Shown here: one piece after another, positions 7,370 to 7,999 of the stretch
Layout of the letters: every line of letters begins with the position of its first letter
Numbering within the stretch: the first letter of the stretch is position 1
Source: Opitutia bacterium
GTDB taxonomy: Bacteria > Verrucomicrobiota > Verrucomicrobiia > Opitutales > Opitutaceae
Assembly: GCA_003157575.1 (NCBI GenBank)
Contig: PMKA01000226.1
Span: 1-7,999 of the forward strand
Direction of reading: 5' to 3'
DNA: 7,999 nt
The notes under the pieces: model-generated
Seen by the model: the letters and a program-made list of their open reading frames with translations, nothing else
Databases searched by the model: none
What the model was told of the DNA's origin: nothing
Position numbers and translations under genes: made by a program

Positions 7370-7544
7370 TGCGGCTGGCAGGCTGGCAGCCTGTCGGGCT
7401 TTGCCCTCCAGGCTGACAGTGGCAAACGGCGGACGCCGTTTGCTCCTGCCAGAGTCTCCGCCCGAGCCCGGGTTGCTGTTGCTCGTAGAAATCGGCGGCG
7501 TCCCGCAGCTCGCGCCGCGCCTCGGGAACGAGGCGGATGGTCAT
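7353..7544 (-). pseudogene. Truncated RelE/ParE-family toxin remnant
   Basis: The open frame is 63 codons, but only the first 34 (bases 7443-7544) resemble a toxin: MTIRLVPEARRELRDAADFY, then EQQQPGLGRRLWQE. This is the N-terminal helical hairpin of ParE-type mRNA interferase/gyrase toxins, which are normally about 90-100 residues. The beta sheet and the C-terminal catalytic or target-binding residues are absent. From codon 35 on, the frame merely reads through the palindromic element and the ppk1 upstream region, giving Cys/Gln/Pro-rich nonsense. The ATG at 7542-7544 overlaps the antitoxin TGA (ATGA), the usual arrangement for this TA class. The toxin should be inactive. Confidence 0.75.
7383..7443. 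repeat. Compound palindromic element at the break of the toxin gene
   Basis: Two adjacent hairpins lie here. The first has outer arms CTGGCAGCCT (7383-7392) and AGGCTGACAG (7410-7419), pairing at 9 of 10 positions, with an inner perfect stem GGGC (7396-7399) and GCCC (7403-7406) around a TTT loop. The second is a perfect 10-base inverted repeat, GCAAACGGCG (7422-7431) and CGCCGTTTGC (7434-7443), with only GA between. On the left, CAGGCT (7379-7384) can also pair with AGCCTG (7388-7393). No transposase is present. This looks like a REP/MITE-like element, but other copies would be needed to prove that. A transcription terminator for the old TA operon is the alternative; there is no T-tract after either hairpin. 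Confidence 0.55.
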
Positions 7545-7772
7545 GAGCCGTAACGGGAATTCATCTCCCGCCGCAGGTCGTCGTAGGCGATTCCCGTGAC
7601 CCGGCCCTCATCGACCGCCGTGATGCGAGCGCGGATTTCCTCGTCCCAAGACTGTTCGACCTCGGCGACACTACCCGCAGGTTCCAGGTCGAGCAACGCG
7701 CGGGCGAGAGCGAGGCGCTGCTCTTTCGGCAGGCTGACTTGCCTCACGGGTCAGTTCTTCGATGCGAGCCAT
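7541..7772 (-). pseudogene. Addiction-module antitoxin (about 75 aa family), apparently frameshifted near its N-terminus
   Basis: The frame ending at 7541 codes for VSLPKEQRLALARALLDLEP, then an acidic helix with EVEQSWDEEIRARI and a C-terminal toxin-binding part containing DDLRREMNSRYGS. This is the pattern of the small TIGR02574-type addiction-module component that precedes ParE/RelE toxins. In that frame the only start is a GTG at 7745-7747, just after an in-frame TGA, and it lacks the family's first helix. The missing helix is found one frame away: ATG at 7770-7772 reads MARIEELTREA and then goes out of frame. Removing one A from GGCAAGTC (7735-7742) joins the two into a 76-residue protein of normal length. 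A functional protein started from the GTG, or a sequencing error, cannot be excluded. Confidence 0.72.
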
Positions 7773-7999
7773 GTTTGCAGGATAGCCCGACCCATCTGCG
7801 GGTCAATGCCGGGAATTCCACCCCGGCGACAATTGGGCCTCTGCGCAAAGATTTCCTTTGCTTGCTGCTGACGCCTTTTCGTCCTGGTAGCCGCGAGCGT
7901 AAGCCCCTCGACGCGCTTCGGTTGCTCGGGGCCTTGGGCCCCTCGACCTCGCCCGTTCGACGGGCTCAGGGTCCCAGGGACTCGGGGCCTTGAGCCTGC
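7773..7999. other. Non-coding right end with short palindromes and REP-like motifs
   Basis: No gene is supported in these 227 bases; an 84-codon plus-strand frame through it has no protein-like character. Inverted repeats are dense: GACCC/GGGTC (7789-7793, 7800-7804), GCCGGG/CCCGGC (7808-7813, 7822-7827), GGGGCC/GGCCCC (7928-7933, 7937-7942) and GCCCG/CGGGC (7951-7955, 7961-7965). The antitoxin promoter should lie just right of 7772, but no clear -10/-35 pair is visible. Confidence 0.5.
7887..7968. repeat. REP-like motifs shared with the tsaB-alr gap
   Basis: Bases 7887-7912 match the reverse complement of 4214-4239 at 24 of 26 positions; the shared cores include GCGAGCGT and AGCCCCTCGAC. 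Bases 7957-7968 (TCGACGGGCTCA) are the reverse complement of 4207-4218 with one mismatch. Between them lie the hairpins GGGGCC-TTG-GGCCCC and GCCCG-TTCGA-CGGGC. This suggests the same dispersed palindromic family in a rearranged or longer form. Confidence 0.55.

Noticed and set aside
7739..7993. 84-codon plus-strand frame at the right end
   Set aside because: Overlaps palindromic repeats and the antitoxin start; composition is not protein-like and no homologous pattern is recognised.
1..7999. tRNA, rRNA, riboswitch or integrase attachment site
   Set aside because: No cloverleaf, rRNA-like stretch, riboswitch core or integrase gene was seen by eye on either strand; a covariance-model scan would be needed to exclude small RNAs.

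Overview
This is a high-GC bacterial window in which every base-supported gene except one lies on the minus strand. The likely source is a verrucomicrobial genome, probably of the Opitutales type. This rests on two things: a PEP-CTERM protein made of autotransporter-associated beta-strand repeats, a class abundant in that phylum, and the long TGS-type nucleoside kinase family. It is an inference from protein style, since the window has no rRNA or other phylogenetic marker.

Layout from left to right. Bases 2-610 (+) are the C-terminal third of a large uridine-kinase-like nucleoside kinase whose P-loop half lies outside the window. It converges on a 729-codon PEP-CTERM/beta-strand-repeat surface protein (607-2796, -), and both genes take their stop codons from one CTAG palindrome. 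A 175-base gap with several short inverted repeats follows. Next are alanine racemase alr (2972-4120, -), a 198-base gap holding a nested palindrome, tsaB for tRNA t6A synthesis (4319-5083, -) and polyphosphate kinase ppk1 (5099-7279, -). Upstream of ppk1 are a Pho-box-like direct repeat, a compound palindrome and the remains of a type II toxin-antitoxin pair (7443-7772, -). The last 227 bases carry only short palindromes and REP-like motifs.

On the minus strand, transcription runs decayed TA remnant, then ppk1, tsaB, alr and the PEP-CTERM gene. ppk1 and tsaB are 15 bases apart and almost certainly share a transcript. alr and the PEP-CTERM gene are separated by gaps of 175-198 bases and may have their own promoters. 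ppk1 (phosphate/energy storage), tsaB (tRNA modification) and alr (D-alanine for peptidoglycan) are housekeeping functions with no obvious pathway link.

I found no convincing undescribed system. The most informative signals are these: the doubly broken TA pair (a one-base frameshift in the antitoxin, and a toxin cut off exactly at the edge of a palindromic element), the Pho-box-like repeat in front of ppk1, and a 26-base motif shared by two intergenic regions 3.7 kb apart.
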